Positions 6,764-8,078 of a stretch of 8,078 nucleotides of DNA are shown piece after piece. The DNA comes from JANMDR01 sp031376425. Its GTDB lineage: Bacteria > Pseudomonadota > Gammaproteobacteria > Burkholderiales > Usitatibacteraceae. The first letter of the stretch is position 1. Every line of letters begins with the position of its first letter. A program made the translations under genes and the position numbers. The notes beneath the pieces are model-generated. The model had not been told where the DNA came from and ran no database searches. It worked only from the letters and a program-made list of their open reading frames with translations. The stretch spans positions 1 to 8,078 of the forward strand of contig JANMDR010000046.1 of the NCBI GenBank assembly GCA_031376425.1, in the 5' to 3' direction.

Positions 6764-8078
6764 ATGAAGAAAAAAATATTCATCGTCCTTATTATTGCCG
6801 CACTCATTGCCGTATTTTTTGGTTTGAATTTAGGCCGCTTCCTAACATTAGATTTTATAAAGTCGCAGCAGGCAGCAGTGGCAGCCTACTATGCCGCAAA
6901 CCCAGCTTTAACCATTGCGGGTTTCATGGCCGTTTATATATTGGCGGTAGCGGTATCCATACCTGGTGCTGCAATTTTAACCTTAGCAGCAGGTGCTATT
7001 TTTGGCGTAGTGATGGGTACGGCGATCGTATCAGTGTCCTCTACCGTGGGTGCTACCTTGGCATTTTTAGCGTCGCGCTATGTGCTGCGTGAAACGGTAG
7101 AAAATAAGTTTAGTAAATTTCTAGCGCCTATTAATGCGGGTGTTGAGAAAGAGGGCGCGCTATATTTGTTCACCTTGCGCCTAGTACCGGCTGTGCCCTT
7201 TTTCCTCATTAATTTAGCCATGGGCCTGACCAAAATGAAAACCTGGACTTTCTTTTGGGTGAGTCAGTTGGGAATGCTGTTTGGCACCATTATTTACGTT
7301 AATGCGGGCACCGAGCTTGCCAGTATTAGTTCGGTGCGCGACATCTTAAAACCCGGCTTAATTGGTGCTTTTATTTTGCTGGGCATTGCACCGATAATAG
7401 CTAAGAAAATTGTTGATTTTGTGAAAGCCCGCAAGGTCTACGCGGGTTGGCAGCGGCCGCAATCGTATAGCCGCAATATGGTGGTGATTGGCGCTGGTGC
7501 AGCAGGGTTGGTGAGCTCTTACATCGCTGCTGCAGTAAAAGCGAAGGTGACCTTAATCGAACGTCATAAAATGGGTGGAGATTGCCTAAATACCGGCTGC
7601 GTGCCCTCCAAGGCCATGATTAAATCCGCCAAGCTGATTGAGCAAATCCAGCATGCAAGCGATTATGGATTGGCTAACGCCAAAGCCGATGTAGATTTTG
7701 CCGCCATCATGGCGCGGATTAAGCGGGTGATTGCCGATATTGAGCCGCATGATTCTGTTGCCCGTTACACGGCACTTGGTGTTGAATGTTTAACTGGTAG
7801 CGCCAAAATAGTATCGCCGTGGGAAGTTGAAGTGACGGATGCCCAAAATAATAAAACTGTACTCACCACAAAAAATATTGTTATCGCCGCCGGTGCCCGC
7901 CCCTTTGTGCCGCCTATTCCAGGATTGGCCGAAGTCGTGCCCTTAACTTCAGACACGGTATGGAATTTAACGGCACTGCCGCATCGTTTGGTGGTGTTGG
8001 GTGGCGGGCCAATAGGCTGCGAACTTACGCAGTGCTTTGCGCGCTTAGGTGCGAAGGTCACTCAAGTGGAAATGGCAC
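6764..8078 (+). CDS. TVP38/TMEM64 (VTT) membrane domain fused to mercuric-reductase-like FAD oxidoreductase, 3' end outside window
   Basis: 438 codons are visible and the frame is open at the right edge. Residues 1-225 form a TVP38/TMEM64 (SNARE-associated, VTT) domain: an N-terminal helix (IFIVLIIAALIAVFFGL), VSIPGAAILTLAAGAIFG, STVGATLAFLASRYVLRE, FTLRLVPAVPFFLINLAMGL and a final helix near 200-220. After a basic linker, a class I flavoprotein disulfide oxidoreductase begins at about 238: FAD-binding GAGAAG (243-248), the redox pair Cys274/Cys279 in GGDCLNTGCVPSK, the AAGARP stretch closing the FAD part, and NAD(P)-binding GGGPIG (413-418). The dimerisation domain would follow beyond the edge. 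ATG 6764 has a CGGA (6753-6756) seven bases upstream. Such two-domain proteins are known in bacteria and are often named mercuric reductase, but no N-terminal HMA mercury-binding domain or mer neighbour is seen. The role is probably membrane-tethered thiol or quinone redox chemistry; the substrate is unknown. Confidence 0.92.
   Translation, partial: MKKKIFIVLIIAALIAVFFGLNLGRFLTLDFIKSQQAAVAAYYAANPALTIAGFMAVYILAVAVSIPGAAILTLAAGAIFGVVMGTAIVSVSSTVGATLAFLASRYVLRETVENKFSKFLAPINAGVEKEGALYLFTLRLVPAVPFFLINLAMGLTKMKTWTFFWVSQLGMLFGTIIYVNAGTELASISSVRDILKPGLIGAFILLGIAPIIAKKIVDFVKARKVYAGWQRPQSYSRNMVVIGAGAAGLVSSYIAAAVKAKVTLIERHKMGGDCLNTGCVPSKAMIKSAKLIEQIQHASDYGLANAKADVDFAAIMARIKRVIADIEPHDSVARYTALGVECLTGSAKIVSPWEVEVTDAQNNKTVLTTKNIVIAAGARPFVPPIPGLAEVVPLTSDTVWNLTALPHRLVVLGGGPIGCELTQCFARLGAKVTQVEMA

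Noticed and set aside
7765..8061. Minus-strand open frame of 98 residues
   Set aside because: It lies opposite the FAD/NAD(P)-binding part of the flavoprotein, which is unmistakable on the + strand.

Overview
The window looks like chromosomal DNA of a Gram-negative bacterium, most likely a beta- or gammaproteobacterium. The clues are a hybrid histidine kinase with an exported sensor domain, an RraB-type protein, a TVP38/FAD-oxidoreductase fusion, and a mid-range base composition. No RNA gene, insertion sequence, CRISPR array or phage gene is visible. All complete genes lie on the + strand. The only minus-strand candidate is a gene start cut off by the left edge.

Left part (1-834): a possible minus-strand gene start (1-65) stands back to back with a DUF1963 (YwqG-like) gene. 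That gene's family-typical C-terminal part is intact, but its N-terminal part is missing behind an in-frame stop at 139-141, so it is probably a remnant. Next is a close-packed group (919-2915): a small four-helix membrane protein of unknown function, an EamA/DMT-type exporter overlapping it by 8 bases, and a cysteine hydrolase of the isochorismatase superfamily 28 bases further on. These could be one transcript. Their substrate cannot be read from the sequence.

Middle part (3001-6508): a possible promoter precedes a two-gene unit, an RraB-like protein and an antibiotic-biosynthesis-monooxygenase (ABM) fold protein 25 bases apart. A good sigma70-like promoter (TTGACA-N18-CATACT) then leads into a large hybrid sensor kinase. 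It has a signal peptide, a long periplasmic TPR-like helical domain, one membrane helix, HisKA, HATPase and a C-terminal receiver. All catalytic motifs are present. The receiver has no DNA-binding output, so the target must be another protein.

Right part (6509-8078): a 255-base gap holds several small hairpins and a helically phased 11-base direct repeat. It leads into a gene that runs off the right edge, encoding a TVP38/TMEM64 (VTT) membrane domain fused to a mercuric-reductase-like flavoprotein disulfide oxidoreductase with a CxxxxC redox pair.

Most of the window is ordinary. The points that most merit follow-up are the membrane/flavoprotein fusion with its phased repeat, the periplasmic TPR sensor kinase, and the truncated DUF1963 gene. 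I see no clear sign of an entirely new system.
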